DNA of 64,000 nt from contig NZ_BNCH01000002.1 in NCBI RefSeq assembly GCF_014656375.1, forward strand, positions 577,414 through 641,413, given 5' to 3'. The notes under the pieces were generated by a model. That model did not search any database, was not told the DNA's origin, and saw only the letters and a program-made list of their open reading frames with translations. Shown here piece by piece: positions 36,001 through 45,730 of this stretch. The translations under genes were made by a program, and so were the position numbers. Source of the stretch: Aliiroseovarius zhejiangensis (GTDB lineage Bacteria > Pseudomonadota > Alphaproteobacteria > Rhodobacterales > Rhodobacteraceae). Positions within the stretch are counted from its first letter, which is position 1; the number at the start of each line of letters is the position of its first letter.

Positions 36001-36612
36001 ATGGCATTTTCGGCAAGATCACGCCATTCAGGAAAGAAATCCGAATTTGGGCAAGTGAGCGCCGTTTTGGCATTCAAACTGAAAAAATCCATCGTCATGG
36101 TGGGCATGATGGGGGCCGGAAAGACGGCGGTCGGGCAGGCGGTTGCGAACCGGTTGCGCGTGCCGTTTCTGGACAGCGACGAAGAGATCGTGCGCGCCGC
36201 AAATATGTCCATCGCCGAGATTTTCGAACGCGACGGCGAGGCGTTTTTTCGAGATCGCGAATCCGAGGTGATCGGGCGCCTTCTGGACACTCAGCGCGCG
36301 GTTCTGTCCACCGGCGGCGGGGCGTTCATGTCGGAACGCAATCGCCAGATGATTGCCCAGCGCGGGGTTGCCGTCTGGCTGAAAGCCGATCTTGACCTTT
36401 TGTGGGCGCGGGTGCGCCACAAGGACACACGGCCCCTTTTGCGCACGCCCGACCCGAAGGCCACGCTGACCGATATCTACAACACCCGCGTGCCGGTCTA
36501 TGCCAAGGCCGACCTGGCGGTCGAGGCGCAGCGCGACTATTCGATTGCCGATATGGCGGATGCGGTTGTGGCGGCGCTTCTGACCCGCCCTGATGTGCTG
36601 GAGGAAACCTGA
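36001..36612 (+). CDS. aroK: Shikimate kinase
   Basis: 203 residues as given. Phosphorylates shikimate with ATP. P-loop MVGMMGAGKTAVGQAV near residue 40, shikimate-binding FLDSDEEIVRAA and VLSTGGGAFMSE, and lid arginines in RHKDTRPLLRTPDP. The start is uncertain: ATG 36001 has no clear ribosome-binding site, while GTG 36055 would give 185 residues, closer to family length. aroB follows after one base, the standard aroK-aroB pair; the divergent xerD unit begins 50 bases away. Confidence 0.93.
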   Translation: MAFSARSRHSGKKSEFGQVSAVLAFKLKKSIVMVGMMGAGKTAVGQAVANRLRVPFLDSDEEIVRAANMSIAEIFERDGEAFFRDRESEVIGRLLDTQRAVLSTGGGAFMSERNRQMIAQRGVAVWLKADLDLLWARVRHKDTRPLLRTPDPKATLTDIYNTRVPVYAKADLAVEAQRDYSIADMADAVVAALLTRPDVLEET

Positions 36613-36613
36613 C

Positions 36614-37723
36614 ATGACCACCGTTCATGTGCCGCTGGGCGATCGTGCCTATGATGTGCGGATTGCGCCGGGCCTGATCGGGCGCGCGGGGGCAGAAATC
36701 GCCCCCCTGTTGCCCCGCCCGAAGGTCTGGATCGTGACGGAACAGACTGTTGCGGGGTTGCATCTTGCGTCGCTTCAGAAAGGGCTTGCTGCCAGCGGGG
36801 TTGCCTCGGACGCTTTGATCCTTCCGCCCGGGGAAGGGACGAAAAGCTGGCCGCATCTGACGCATACGGTCGAATGGCTGCTGGATCAGCGGGTCGAACG
36901 CAAGGACGTGGTGGTCGCCTTTGGTGGCGGTGTGATCGGCGACCTGGTGGGCTTTGCCGCCGCGATTTTGCGCCGGGGGGTGCGGTTCGTGCAGGTGCCG
37001 ACATCGCTTCTGGCACAGGTGGACAGTTCGGTCGGCGGCAAGACGGGGATCAATGCCCCGCAAGGCAAGAACCTGATCGGCGCATTTCATCAGCCGTCCC
37101 TTGTTCTGGCGGATATCGAGGTGTTGGGCACGCTGACTCCGCGCGATTTTCTGGCGGGTTACGGCGAAGTCGTCAAATATGGCGGGCTGGGGGATGGGGC
37201 GTTCTTCGAATGGCTCGAGATCAACGGCCCCGCCCTGGCCGCCGGTGACATGGATCTGCGCGAAGAGGCCGTGCGCCGCTCTGTCCAGATGAAGGCCGAT
37301 ATCGTGGTGCGGGACGAAACCGAGCAGGGCGATCGTGCGCTTCTGAACCTCGGCCACACCTTCGGTCACGCGCTGGAGGCGGCTACGGGCTATTCCGACC
37401 GGCTGCTGCACGGCGAAGGCGTCGCCATCGGGTGCGCGCTGGCGTTTGAAACCTCGGCACGGCTGGGGCTGATCAGTCAGGAAAGCCCGTCACGCTTCCG
37501 CGCGCATCTAGCGGCGATGGGGATGAAGAAAGACCTGTCGGACATTCCGGGTGATCTGCCGGATAGCACGGGGCTGATCACCCTGATGGGGCAGGACAAG
37601 AAGGTCGAACAAGGCAAGCTGCGATTCGTGCTGGCCCGCGCCATAGGCGACGCTTTCGTGGCAGATGATGTGGATATGGATGTGGTGCGCGCGGTGTTGG
37701 ACGACGCGCTGGCCGGGCGCTGA
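36614..37723 (+). CDS. aroB: 3-dehydroquinate synthase
   Basis: 369 residues. Converts DAHP to 3-dehydroquinate with NAD and a divalent metal. NAD-binding FGGGVIGDLVGFAAAILRRG near residue 100, DSSVGGKTGINAPQGKN near residue 140, and metal ligands including GHTFGHALEAATG near residue 245 and LHGEGVAIG. ATG 36614 follows GAGGAAACCTGAC, one base after the aroK stop, so translation is coupled. Confidence 0.96.
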   Translation: MTTVHVPLGDRAYDVRIAPGLIGRAGAEIAPLLPRPKVWIVTEQTVAGLHLASLQKGLAASGVASDALILPPGEGTKSWPHLTHTVEWLLDQRVERKDVVVAFGGGVIGDLVGFAAAILRRGVRFVQVPTSLLAQVDSSVGGKTGINAPQGKNLIGAFHQPSLVLADIEVLGTLTPRDFLAGYGEVVKYGGLGDGAFFEWLEINGPALAAGDMDLREEAVRRSVQMKADIVVRDETEQGDRALLNLGHTFGHALEAATGYSDRLLHGEGVAIGCALAFETSARLGLISQESPSRFRAHLAAMGMKKDLSDIPGDLPDSTGLITLMGQDKKVEQGKLRFVLARAIGDAFVADDVDMDVVRAVLDDALAGR

Positions 37724-37726
37724 TAT

Positions 37727-37753
37727 GAAAACAGCCGCCCAAAGGGGCGGCTG
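37727..37753 (-). terminator. Terminator of ssb (convergent with aroB)
   Basis: Stem CAGCCGCCC (37732-37740) with GGGCGGCTG (37745-37753), 4-base loop. On the minus strand it is followed by TTTTC. Confidence 0.8.
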
Positions 37754-37774
37754 CGTCGCTTGTATCCGACGGGA

Positions 37775-38254
37775 TCAGAATGGGATTTCGTCGTCGAACC
37801 CGCCGCCTGCAGGTGCCGGGCCGCTGTCGCCAGCGCCACCGCCATAACCGCCCTGGCTGCCCCCGCCGTAACCGCCGCCGCCACCCTGGCCGCCGCCTTC
37901 ACCGCGTCCGTCCAGCATGGTTAAAGTGCCGCCATACCCCTGCAGCACGACTTCGGTCGAGTAGCGATCCTGCCCGGACTGGTCCTGCCACTTGCGGGTT
38001 TGCAGCTTGCCTTCGATATAAACCTTGGAGCCTTTGCGCAGGAACTGTTCGCAGACGCGCACCAGCCCCTCCGAGAAGATGGCGACCGAATGCCATTCGG
38101 TTCTTTCCCGCCGCTCGCCGGTGTTGCGGTCTTTCCAGGTCTCTGACGTCGCAATGCGCAGGTTGCAGACCTTTCCGCCGTTCTGGAATGTACGCACTTC
38201 CGGGTCGGCGCCCAGATTTCCGATCAGCATGACCTTGTTAAGCGAACCCGCCAT
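37775..38254 (-). CDS. ssb: Single-stranded DNA-binding protein
   Basis: 159 residues. N-terminal OB fold ([60 protein letters not shown]), then a Gly-rich linker and the acidic tip DDEIPF that docks partner proteins. Length and tip are those of housekeeping SSB. It is divergent from the lytic transglycosylase gene; the usual uvrA neighbour of gammaproteobacteria is not here. Confidence 0.97.
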   Translation of the reverse strand: MAGSLNKVMLIGNLGADPEVRTFQNGGKVCNLRIATSETWKDRNTGERRERTEWHSVAIFSEGLVRVCEQFLRKGSKVYIEGKLQTRKWQDQSGQDRYSTEVVLQGYGGTLTMLDGRGEGGGQGGGGGYGGGSQGGYGGGAGDSGPAPAGGGFDDEIPF

Positions 38255-38476
38255 CCGTCGTCCTTTCGATTCTGTAATTCGACTTCATCGTTACACCATC
38301 CGGGGGGGCATGGGGATACCGAAATCCCGTGTGAGCGTGGCAAATGACGGGTAATGAAGCCGGGTCTATATCCGCATATCAAGCTCGCCTTCGCAAAATG
38401 CCGCACCCTCTTCCCCAGAAAGCCGAACTTGCGTATATTGCCGTCATTGATTTCAGGGGACAGGCAGGGGACAGGC

Positions 38477-39085
38477 ATGTCACGCAGCATATTTCGTCGT
38501 GGATACGGGGCCGTTTTGGTCGTTGCAACGGGGCTAGCCCCAATCGGTCAGGCCGCTTTTGCCGAGAACCTGTTTTCAAGCTCGGGTGGACGGTCCGCCT
38601 TTGCGGCGCAGACCCGCGTGTTGGACACCCGCGCCGCGCAGCAATATGCCTCCAGCACCCGGCTGACCCCCAACAAGGGCGCCGTGCCGACCTATGGCAT
38701 TCCCTCCTTCACCGGAAAATACAAAGGCGAATACCTGGCACTCGCCAAAGCCGCGGCCCAACGGCACGGTATTCCTCAAGACCTGTTCCTGCGGTTGGTG
38801 CAGCAGGAAAGCGGCTGGAACCCGCGTGCACGCAGCCATGCCGGGGCGATTGGGCTTGCGCAGTTGATGCCCTTCACTGCACGCAAGCTGGGGGTTGACC
38901 CGCATAACCCGGTGCAAAATTTGGAAGGCGGTGCGCGTTACCTGCGCCAGCAATATGACCGGTTCCGGTCGTGGAGGCTGGCGCTTGCAGCCTATAATGC
39001 CGGGCCGGAGGCGGTGCAGAAATACTCAGGTGTGCCGCCTTACAAGGAAACGCGCGGCTATGTACGGGCCATTCTGGGCAGCTAG
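38477..39085 (+). CDS. Lytic transglycosylase (SLT domain)
   Basis: 202 residues. Signal peptide [20 protein letters not shown]...AFA, a linker, then a compact lysozyme-like SLT domain with the catalytic Glu in [15 protein letters not shown] near residue 115 and [17 protein letters not shown] plus [15 protein letters not shown], all family marks. It cleaves peptidoglycan with 1,6-anhydro products in the periplasm. ATG 38477 begins the signal peptide and has GGGGACAGGC upstream; the frame is open to 38354 but without a targeting signal there. Confidence 0.9.
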   Translation: MSRSIFRRGYGAVLVVATGLAPIGQAAFAENLFSSSGGRSAFAAQTRVLDTRAAQQYASSTRLTPNKGAVPTYGIPSFTGKYKGEYLALAKAAAQRHGIPQDLFLRLVQQESGWNPRARSHAGAIGLAQLMPFTARKLGVDPHNPVQNLEGGARYLRQQYDRFRSWRLALAAYNAGPEAVQKYSGVPPYKETRGYVRAILGS

Positions 39086-39094
39086 CGCGCCCGT

Positions 39095-39442
39095 TCAGAG
39101 CGATCGTTCCTGAGGCCCGGAATAGGCGCGTTCGACCTTCGCCACCCGCAACGCGTAGTGCGCATACCAGCTTTCGATCCCCATTTTCTGTGCGATCAGA
39201 TGCTCGGACACCTGTTTCCATGCCAGAATTGAGGCCTCGTCCGACCAATAGGACACGGTGATTCCAAGCCCGGAGGCATCGCGGGTGGTTTCCGCCCCCA
39301 GATATCCGGGCTGCGCCTGCGCAAGCGCGAAAATCCTGTCCGCCATCGCCGCATATCCCAGTGCGGGGTCCGCCAGTTGATTGGTGAAGATCACGGCGTA
39401 ATAGGGCAGAGCAGGCAAAGGGGCGAAGCGGGGTTGGGTCAT
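39095..39442 (-). CDS. Antibiotic biosynthesis monooxygenase (ABM) domain protein
   Basis: 115 residues. Ferredoxin-like ABM fold: YYAVIFTNQLADPALGYAAM, then LAQAQPGYLGAETTRD and ISVSYW-like ITVSYWSDEASILAWKQVSE. Members are small heme- or cofactor-free monooxygenases or stress proteins, commonly of unknown substrate. It lies 69 bases after the VOC gene in the same direction and is likely co-transcribed from the palindrome-controlled promoter upstream of that gene. Confidence 0.82.
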   Translation of the reverse strand: MTQPRFAPLPALPYYAVIFTNQLADPALGYAAMADRIFALAQAQPGYLGAETTRDASGLGITVSYWSDEASILAWKQVSEHLIAQKMGIESWYAHYALRVAKVERAYSGPQERSL

Positions 39443-39511
39443 CTGGACGCGTTTCTCAGTCTGGTTACGCCCAGACTAGAGTGGTGGCTCAGGATATTCC
39501 AGCCAAGCGAC

Positions 39512-40057
39512 CTATTCGACGCCCGACAGTTCTTTCTTGTGCAGCCATTCCGCATGTTTGGGCGCGCGCTTGGTCTCGGACCATTCGTTCAGCATGTCCC
39601 ATTTGACGGCGTCCATGCGGGCCAGCATTTTTTCCTCCTCGGGGTCGGGGCAGGCCAGTTCCACGCGGTGTCCGTTGGGATCGAAGAAATAGATCGAATG
39701 GAAGATCGAATGGTCGGTCACCCCGAGAACCTCGACCCCTTCTTTCTCAAGATGCTCTTTGAATTCAAACAGTTCCGCGCGGTCTTTGACCTTGAAGGCA
39801 ATATGCTGCACCCAGATTGGCGTGTTTTCGTCACGGCCCATGTCCGGTTTGGTCGGAAGCTCGAAAAAGGCGAGCACATTGCCATTCCCGGCATCCAGAA
39901 AGACGTGCATATACGGGTCCGGCTCATGGGTCGACGGCACATGGTTTTCCGCGATTGCCAGAACAAAGTCCATGTTCAGCATTTTCCCATACCATTCAAC
40001 GGTTTCCTTTGCATCCTTACAGCGATAGGCGACGTGGTGAATCTGTTCGATCTTCAT
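39512..40057 (-). CDS. VOC-family (glyoxalase/dioxygenase fold) protein
   Basis: 181 residues. Vicinal oxygen chelate fold with two beta-alpha-beta modules: IEQIHHVAYRCKDAKETVEW (metal His near residue 7), IWVQHIAFKVKDRAELFEF (His near 84) and YFFDPNGHRVELACPDPEEE (Glu near 133), a His-His-Glu set able to bind a metal. Then a C-terminal extension of about 40 residues. The reaction is not predictable (lyase, dioxygenase or resistance-type). ATG 40057 has TAGGAG upstream. Confidence 0.82.
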   Translation of the reverse strand: MKIEQIHHVAYRCKDAKETVEWYGKMLNMDFVLAIAENHVPSTHEPDPYMHVFLDAGNGNVLAFFELPTKPDMGRDENTPIWVQHIAFKVKDRAELFEFKEHLEKEGVEVLGVTDHSIFHSIYFFDPNGHRVELACPDPEEEKMLARMDAVKWDMLNEWSETKRAPKHAEWLHKKELSGVE

Positions 40058-40387
40058 GTGAATTCTCCTATTTCACACGTTAAGTAACATGATTTCATTG
40101 CATATGCAACGAAAATGAAGGACCACTCTGTGTGGGGGACGCATTGGAATGGAGTGAAAGGACGCGCCTATGCCGGAGCGTGTGTATGGGCGAAGGGTAC
40201 TTTGGCGCGCTGGGAAGCTGGACACGAGTTGCGAATCCGTTCCCGATAGCACCTCAGGGATGGCCGCACTGGCCGCGGCGGACAGAGGGATCAGTGCGAT
40301 CGTCAAAGCGCGTCTGTGATTGATGATGGGGCAATTCGGGGGCAGGATTGCATGAGGCCCCATAGGTAGCGGCCATGCTAGCCACGC
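40058..40387 (-). promoter_or_regulatory. 330-base intergenic region with a 22-bp near-palindrome upstream of the VOC gene
   Basis: Contains an inverted repeat at 40093-40114 centred on TTGCATATGCAA, with TTTCA and GAAA flanks (10 of 11 positions pair). This is the form of a MarR- or GntR-type operator. A 20-base stretch next to it (40069-40088) recurs at 8367-8386. The rest of the spacer up to the AraC gene stop holds no convincing gene. Confidence 0.45.
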
Positions 40388-41194
40388 CTATCCCCCTTTG
40401 CGGAAAGCGGACGGCGTGGTGCCGGTTTGCTTTTGAAAGGCGCGGGTGAAATAGGCCGCCGAGGCAAAGCCCAGCGAAGCCGCGATGTCCTTGATCGGGA
40501 TATGCGTTTCGGTCAGCAGGCGGCGCGCTTCGTAATGGATGCGGTCTTGCAGGATGGCGGATGCCGGACGCCCGCAAGTCTTGTTGCACACACGGCTCAG
40601 ATGGGTGGGGGTCACACCCAGTTCGGCGGCATAGTCGCGTACCGTCTTATCCGTGTGAAACTCCTGTTCAACCAGTGCGGTAAAGGCATTGACCAACCGC
40701 CCGGTCGCCCCGATGTCCGACTGTTCGACCCGGGTGTCGGACAGTTGGCGTTCCAGCCAGACCGACAACAGCCCTGCGTGGCACATCATGGCCCGGTGCG
40801 AGGTGTCGTGGCCTTTCTCCATTTCGCGTTGCAGGTCATCGACCAGCCCGCTCAGCACCATCTGCTTGTCGGCCTCGCGCAGGCGCATGTGCACGGCCTC
40901 GTCCGGCAGGGCCAGCTCGTCCTCGCTGCCCTGAGGGAACACGACGATGGTGCCGTTGACCTGATTGGACATTTCGAACCCGTGCATCGTGCCGGCGGGC
41001 AGGAACAGGCAGTTATGTGGCCCATATCCCGCCGTCACACCGTTGACCGTGATGCGGCCCTGACCGCGTGTGAACCACAGAAGGACCGGTGCCCCGTATG
41101 AGCGCATCGCCTCGGTGCGCCAACGACCACCACTGCCCAGCCGGGCAAGGGGCAAGACACGGAAAGGGGACGAAAAAGATTTCGATGTGGTCAT
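40388..41194 (-). CDS. AraC-family transcriptional regulator with cupin-like sensor
   Basis: 268 residues. An N-terminal beta-rich cupin-like domain (GAPVLLWFTRGQGRITVNGV, LFLPAGTMHGFEM) and a C-terminal double HTH (KTVRDYAAELGVTPTHLSRV, then PIKDIAASLGFASAAYFTRA). Such regulators sense small organic ligands. ATG 41194 (TTSKSFSSPF) is used; an upstream in-frame ATG at 41311 gives a Cys-rich leader unlike the family. Target genes are unknown; the VOC/ABM pair lies downstream on the same strand. Confidence 0.86.
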   Translation of the reverse strand: MTTSKSFSSPFRVLPLARLGSGGRWRTEAMRSYGAPVLLWFTRGQGRITVNGVTAGYGPHNCLFLPAGTMHGFEMSNQVNGTIVVFPQGSEDELALPDEAVHMRLREADKQMVLSGLVDDLQREMEKGHDTSHRAMMCHAGLLSVWLERQLSDTRVEQSDIGATGRLVNAFTALVEQEFHTDKTVRDYAAELGVTPTHLSRVCNKTCGRPASAILQDRIHYEARRLLTETHIPIKDIAASLGFASAAYFTRAFQKQTGTTPSAFRKGG

Positions 41195-41396
41195 GAGTTC
41201 AGCGTCAGACGAATAATGCAGGCAACCAGCGGCAACGTAACATGGGTATCTCAAAATCGCACCGCTGTCGCATTGTTTTTTCTGCACCTGTGTTATCCAC
41301 AGCTTGTCCACAGGGTTTGCGCGACAAATGCGTGGTTTTCCGCGGATTGGTGCGGATATGGTGACGGTTAACGGCGTTCCGGCCGCTGCATTCCAG

Positions 41397-42326
41397 TCAG
41401 GGCAGGGGAATCACCCTCCAGTTGCCCATGCGTTTGCGAAACCACGTTCGTTGCCGCTTGGCATATTGCTGCGAGGCGATGATGGCGCGAACGCGTGCCT
41501 CGTCCAGAGAGAGGTCGCCCTTCACATGCGCGATCAGTTCGGCGGCGCCGATGGCCTTCGCGCTTGGATCGCGGGGGTTCCAGGTGTCGAGATTGGCGCG
41601 TGCTTCCTCCAGCGCGCCCTGTTCCAGCATCACATCGAACCGCTGCGCGATGCGGTCGCGCAGCCAGTCGCGATCAGCATGCATCACAAACGGGCAGGTC
41701 TCGGCCAGCGGCAGCAGGGGCGGCGGCGTGTCGTCCTGCCAACTGGCCAGGCCGCGACCGGTGGTGCGCTGCACCTCCCACGCGCGGGCAACGCGGGCGG
41801 GGTTTTGCGGGTCGATCCGCTCGCGTGTCGCGGGGTCCAGATCGGCCAGAAGCGCGGGCAAACCGCCCTGGGCCATTCGATGCGCGCCCTCGACACGGAT
41901 TTCGGGCGGGGTCAGCGGGATGTCGGCTAGCCCTTCGGTCAGGGCGCTCAGGTTCAGGCCGGTGCCGCCGACGATGATCGGGCGATCCGGGCCGGACAGG
42001 ATCGGCCGCAGATCCCTGAGCCAATGACCCGCCGAAAACGGATAATTGCGCGGCACATAGCCATAAAGCCGATGCGGCACGCGGGCCTCATCCTGCGCCG
42101 AGGGGCGGGCCGTCAACACCCGCCAATTGTCAAACACCTGAAGCGCGTCGGCATTCACGATGACCCCGCCCGAGGCCTCGGCAATTGCCATGGCCAGCGC
42201 GGATTTCCCGGATGCGGTCGGCCCGGCGATCAACACCGGCTGGTCACGAGGGACCGCGCGGGCCAGGCGGTCGATGTCAATACGGGTCTGGGCATGGGGC
42301 ACAGGCATGGGTCGGTCGGCTTTCAT
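41397..42326 (-). CDS. miaA: tRNA dimethylallyltransferase
   Basis: 309 residues. Transfers the isopentenyl group from DMAPP to A37 of tRNAs reading UNN codons. P-loop [19 protein letters not shown] near residue 33, [20 protein letters not shown] near residue 57 (the family usually has D(S/A)xQVY), [14 protein letters not shown] near residue 119 and the C-terminal [14 protein letters not shown] and [15 protein letters not shown] second ATG lies at 42308. It is divergent from pyrH. Confidence 0.94.
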   Translation of the reverse strand: MKADRPMPVPHAQTRIDIDRLARAVPRDQPVLIAGPTASGKSALAMAIAEASGGVIVNADALQVFDNWRVLTARPSAQDEARVPHRLYGYVPRNYPFSAGHWLRDLRPILSGPDRPIIVGGTGLNLSALTEGLADIPLTPPEIRVEGAHRMAQGGLPALLADLDPATRERIDPQNPARVARAWEVQRTTGRGLASWQDDTPPPLLPLAETCPFVMHADRDWLRDRIAQRFDVMLEQGALEEARANLDTWNPRDPSAKAIGAAELIAHVKGDLSLDEARVRAIIASQQYAKRQRTWFRKRMGNWRVIPLP

Positions 42327-42443
42327 CCGGATGGCGCCCTGGAACGGGCTTTTTTAAAGAACGACGCGGATCGCGCATTGAATAATGTGCCTTGATCGGT
42401 CATTTTGCCCAAAACAATCACGACAACCAGAAAGTGGCAACCG

Positions 42444-43217
42444 ATGAGTGATCAGGCCTCAGGGGTTTCGGGCAAGACGGCGTCAGAAACGGACGCAGAC
42501 GCCCCGCAACCGACCTATAACCGTGTCATGTTGAAAATCTCGGGCGAGGCCCTGATGGGGGATCAGGGATTTGGCCTGAACCCGCCTACCGTTGAACGCA
42601 TCGCGCAAGAGGTCAAGTCGGTCCACGACATGGGGGTCGAGATCTGCATGGTGATCGGTGGCGGCAACATTTTCCGCGGGCTGCAAGGCTCGGCCCAGGG
42701 GATGGAGCGGACCACGGCCGATTACATGGGGATGCTGGCGACGGTGATGAACGCCCTTGCGATGCAGTCGGCACTGGAAAGCCTGGGGGTGTTCACGCGT
42801 GTGATCTCGGCCATTCCGATGGATCAGGTATGCGAACCCTACATCCGCCGCCGCGCCGTGCGTCACCTTGAAAAAGGACGGGTCTGCATCTTTGCCGCCG
42901 GCACCGGCAACCCGTATTTCACCACGGATACAGCGGCAACTTTGCGTGCAAATGAAATGGCTTGCGAGGCGATCTTCAAGGGAACGAAGGTCGATGGTGT
43001 CTATGACAAGGATCCGGTCAAGAACGCCGATGCGGTGCGCTTTGACAACGTGTCCTATGATGATGTGCTGGCCAACCGGTTGGGGGTGATGGACGCCTCG
43101 GCGATCGCGCTGGCGCGTGACAACAACCTGCCGATCATCGTCTTTTCGCTGGATGAACCGGGGGGCTTCCGGGGGATCCTATCCGGCAAAGGCACCTATA
43201 CCCGCGTGGGCAACTGA
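42444..43217 (+). CDS. pyrH: UMP kinase
   Basis: 257 residues. Hexameric kinase turning UMP into UDP. After a polar leader, [20 protein letters not shown] begins the amino-acid kinase fold; [13 protein letters not shown] and [19 protein letters not shown] follow, then [20 protein letters not shown] with the UMP site. ATG 42444 is preferred to a TTG 39 bases upstream. First gene of the conserved envelope block; frr follows after 182 bases, a wider gap than usual. Confidence 0.95.
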   Translation: MSDQASGVSGKTASETDADAPQPTYNRVMLKISGEALMGDQGFGLNPPTVERIAQEVKSVHDMGVEICMVIGGGNIFRGLQGSAQGMERTTADYMGMLATVMNALAMQSALESLGVFTRVISAIPMDQVCEPYIRRRAVRHLEKGRVCIFAAGTGNPYFTTDTAATLRANEMACEAIFKGTKVDGVYDKDPVKNADAVRFDNVSYDDVLANRLGVMDASAIALARDNNLPIIVFSLDEPGGFRGILSGKGTYTRVGN

Positions 43218-43399
43218 CCCATTGCATGTATTGCAAGCGCCAGTGGGGGGCGAGATTGTCGGGGCGATTTTTCGCCAATGATTGAAACACCGTGCAAGGT
43301 CCGGCGAACCGGACCTATACATCCTATGGGCGGTGGCGTTATACCGGGCGAAAGACGCTCGGTTTGACGTCCGAGACGAAGACAAGGGGAAGCCAGACG

Positions 43400-43966
43400 A
43401 TGGCAAACGAAGAATTTGAACTGGATATGGGTGATCTGGAACGCCGGATGGAAGGGGCAATCGCCGCGCTCAGGACGGAGTTTGCGTCGCTCAGGACGGG
43501 CCGGGCCTCGGCCTCGATGCTGGAACCGATCATGGTTGACGCCTATGGGCAGCGCACGCCGATCAACCAGGTGGGCACGGTGAACGTGCCGGAGCCGCGC
43601 ATGGTCACGATCAACGTGTGGGACAAGGGGCTGGTCAACGCGGTTGAAAAAGCGATCCGGGAAAGCGGGCTGGGGATCAATCCGCAGCTGAATGGCACGA
43701 TCATCATGCTGCCGATCCCGGAATTGAACGAAGAACGTCGCCGCGAACTGACCCGTGTCGCCGCGCAATATGCCGAACATGCGCGTGTTTCGATCCGCAA
43801 CGTGCGCCGCGATGGCATGGAACAGCTTAAAAAGGCAAAAAATGACGGAATGAGTGAAGATGATCACAAATTCTGGCATGATGAAGTGCAGAGCCTGACA
43901 GATAAATTTGTTGGTAACGTCGACAAGGCTCTTGAGGTAAAACAAGAAGAGATCATGCAGGTCTGA
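43400..43966 (+). CDS. frr: Ribosome recycling factor
   Basis: 188 residues. With EF-G it splits post-termination ribosomes. The sequence begins [20 protein letters not shown] and contains [20 protein letters not shown] (the conserved tRNA-mimic region), [20 protein letters not shown] and [20 protein letters not shown]. Length is that of the family. ATG 43400 is chosen because similarity begins there; the frame runs upstream without it. Confidence 0.96.
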   Translation: MANEEFELDMGDLERRMEGAIAALRTEFASLRTGRASASMLEPIMVDAYGQRTPINQVGTVNVPEPRMVTINVWDKGLVNAVEKAIRESGLGINPQLNGTIIMLPIPELNEERRRELTRVAAQYAEHARVSIRNVRRDGMEQLKKAKNDGMSEDDHKFWHDEVQSLTDKFVGNVDKALEVKQEEIMQV

Positions 43967-44012
43967 CCCAACCGGGCGATAAGTGATCGAACAAGCAGAA
44001 TTGGGCGTGTCG

Positions 44013-44762
44013 ATGGGCAGAAAAGCCGCGGACAAGGACGAGAAGGCGCATAAGTCGCCGGATCACGTTGCCATCATCATGGATGGCAATGGCCGTTGGG
44101 CGCAACGCCGTGGCAAGCCCCGGCTGTTCGGCCATCATGCGGGCGCCAAGCGGGTGCGCGAGATTGTCGAAGCCTGCCCGGATCTGGGTGTGAAATACAT
44201 CACGATCTTTGCCTTCTCAACCGAGAACTGGAAGCGGACCCAGACCGAGGTTGCCGGTTTGATGAGCCTGTTTCGCCGCTATATCCAGAAAGAGGCGCGC
44301 GCGCTGCTGGCCGAAGGGGTGCGGGTGCGGTTCATTGGGGATCGCGACCGGCTGGACAAGAAGCTGATCGCCCTGATGAACGAACTTGAAGAGATGACCG
44401 GGGGCAATGACCGCGTGCACCTGACCATCGCGCTGAACTATGGTGGCCGGGACGAGGTGGCACGCGCCACGCGCCGCATGGCGCTGGATGTAGCGGCCGG
44501 GCAGCTGGACCCCGAAAGCGTGAATGAACAAACGCTTGCAAGTTATTTGGATACTTGCGTTTTACCCGATCCTGATCTTGTGATCCGCACGTCGGGCGAG
44601 GCGCGGATTTCGAACTTTCTTCTGTGGCAATCCGCCTATGCGGAGTATGAGTTCATCGACACGCTCTGGCCCGACTTCTCGGCCGAGGTCTTTGCCGATG
44701 TGGTGGATCGTTTTGCCGGGCGCGAGCGGCGTTTTGGGGCGGTCGAAACCGCCGCCGAATGA
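44013..44762 (+). CDS. uppS: Isoprenyl (undecaprenyl) diphosphate synthase
   Basis: 249 residues. Cis-prenyltransferase that makes the C55 carrier for peptidoglycan and LPS sugars. Catalytic Asp in VAIIMDGNGRWAQRRGKPRL, GHHAGAKRVREIVEAC, ITIFAFSTENWKR, and the C-terminal DLVIRTSGEARISNFLLWQS. ATG 44013 is used; a GTG at 43983 would add ten residues, and neither has a strong ribosome-binding site. cdsA follows after 136 bases. Confidence 0.95.
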   Translation: MGRKAADKDEKAHKSPDHVAIIMDGNGRWAQRRGKPRLFGHHAGAKRVREIVEACPDLGVKYITIFAFSTENWKRTQTEVAGLMSLFRRYIQKEARALLAEGVRVRFIGDRDRLDKKLIALMNELEEMTGGNDRVHLTIALNYGGRDEVARATRRMALDVAAGQLDPESVNEQTLASYLDTCVLPDPDLVIRTSGEARISNFLLWQSAYAEYEFIDTLWPDFSAEVFADVVDRFAGRERRFGAVETAAE

Positions 44763-44898
44763 TCGCTGCGTCCTGATCTTTCGCCCGTATTCCCTGCAGA
44801 TCGCTTTTGGCGCGGCATTTCAGCCACGCGGGCCTGTTCCGGCCGTCTGACCCGATCAACCGCTTGAGGGCGCCCCGCACCAATGTCATAAACCCCGC

Positions 44899-45717
44899 AT
44901 GACACATGAAAAACCCTCATCGAAATGGTCTGATCTGGCACCGCGCGTCCTGTCTGCCATCGCCATGGCTGCCATTGCGATCGGGGCCATCGCGTTGGGG
45001 GATCCGGTCTTTCTGACCCTGATCGCCGTGGTGATCGGCCTGTGCATCGCCGAATTTGCGCGTCTTTTGCAACCCGCACCCGTCTGGGTGTTCGTTCTGT
45101 TGGGCGCGCTGGCGGCAATGGCCGTTTTCATCGCTAGTTTCGGCTTCGATGCGTCGGATCCGGAAGGGCAGCTTTTGTCTTTGAAAACTCTGCTTCTCTT
45201 CCTGCCGCTGATCGTGGGGGGCGTGCTGATCAAGACCCGGCGTTTGCTGTTTCTGGGTTATGGTGGCGTGATCATGCTGGCCGGGCTGGGCTTCATCTCG
45301 ATGGGACCGGGCGAGGTGCTGATCTGGTTCCTTCTGATCATCATCATGTCCGACGTTGCGGGGTACTTTGTCGGGCGGATGGTGGGCGGGCCAAAGTTCT
45401 GGCCGCGGATCAGCCCCAAGAAAACATGGTCCGGCACGGTGGCCGGTTGGGTCGGGGCGATGTTGATCGGTCTGGCCGGGGCAGGGTTCGGGGTGTTCAC
45501 GCCGACCGAAGCCATGTTTGCCCCGCTGATTGCTTTTGCCGGGCAGATGGGCGACATCGCGGAAAGCGCGATCAAGCGGAAGATGAACGTGAAGGACAGT
45601 TCGAACCTTATCCCCGGTCACGGCGGGGTGCTGGACCGGTTCGACGCGATGATTGGTGCGGCGGCGGTGTTGCTCGTTCTGATCGGGGTATCATCGCTTG
45701 TGGTGCAGGCCGGATAA
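44899..45717 (+). CDS. cdsA: Phosphatidate cytidylyltransferase
   Basis: 272 residues, about eight membrane helices. Makes CDP-diacylglycerol from CTP and phosphatidic acid. The C-terminal signature region is clear: VGRMVGGPKFWPRISPKKTW, then GDIAESAIKRKMNVKDSSNL, PGHGGVLDRFDAM. dxr begins 13 bases after the stop. The 136 bases before the gene hold no other recognisable frame. Confidence 0.95.
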   Translation: MTHEKPSSKWSDLAPRVLSAIAMAAIAIGAIALGDPVFLTLIAVVIGLCIAEFARLLQPAPVWVFVLLGALAAMAVFIASFGFDASDPEGQLLSLKTLLLFLPLIVGGVLIKTRRLLFLGYGGVIMLAGLGFISMGPGEVLIWFLLIIIMSDVAGYFVGRMVGGPKFWPRISPKKTWSGTVAGWVGAMLIGLAGAGFGVFTPTEAMFAPLIAFAGQMGDIAESAIKRKMNVKDSSNLIPGHGGVLDRFDAMIGAAAVLLVLIGVSSLVVQAG

Positions 45718-45730
45718 CGAGGCAGGGCAA

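Noticed and set aside
40073..40363. 96-codon minus-strand frame in the VOC/AraC spacer
   Set aside because: Covers the palindrome and promoter region, has no ribosome-binding site and no recognisable fold.
43222..43236. TTGCA-N5-TGCAA after pyrH
   Set aside because: Short repeat without T-run or conserved neighbour context; could arise by chance.
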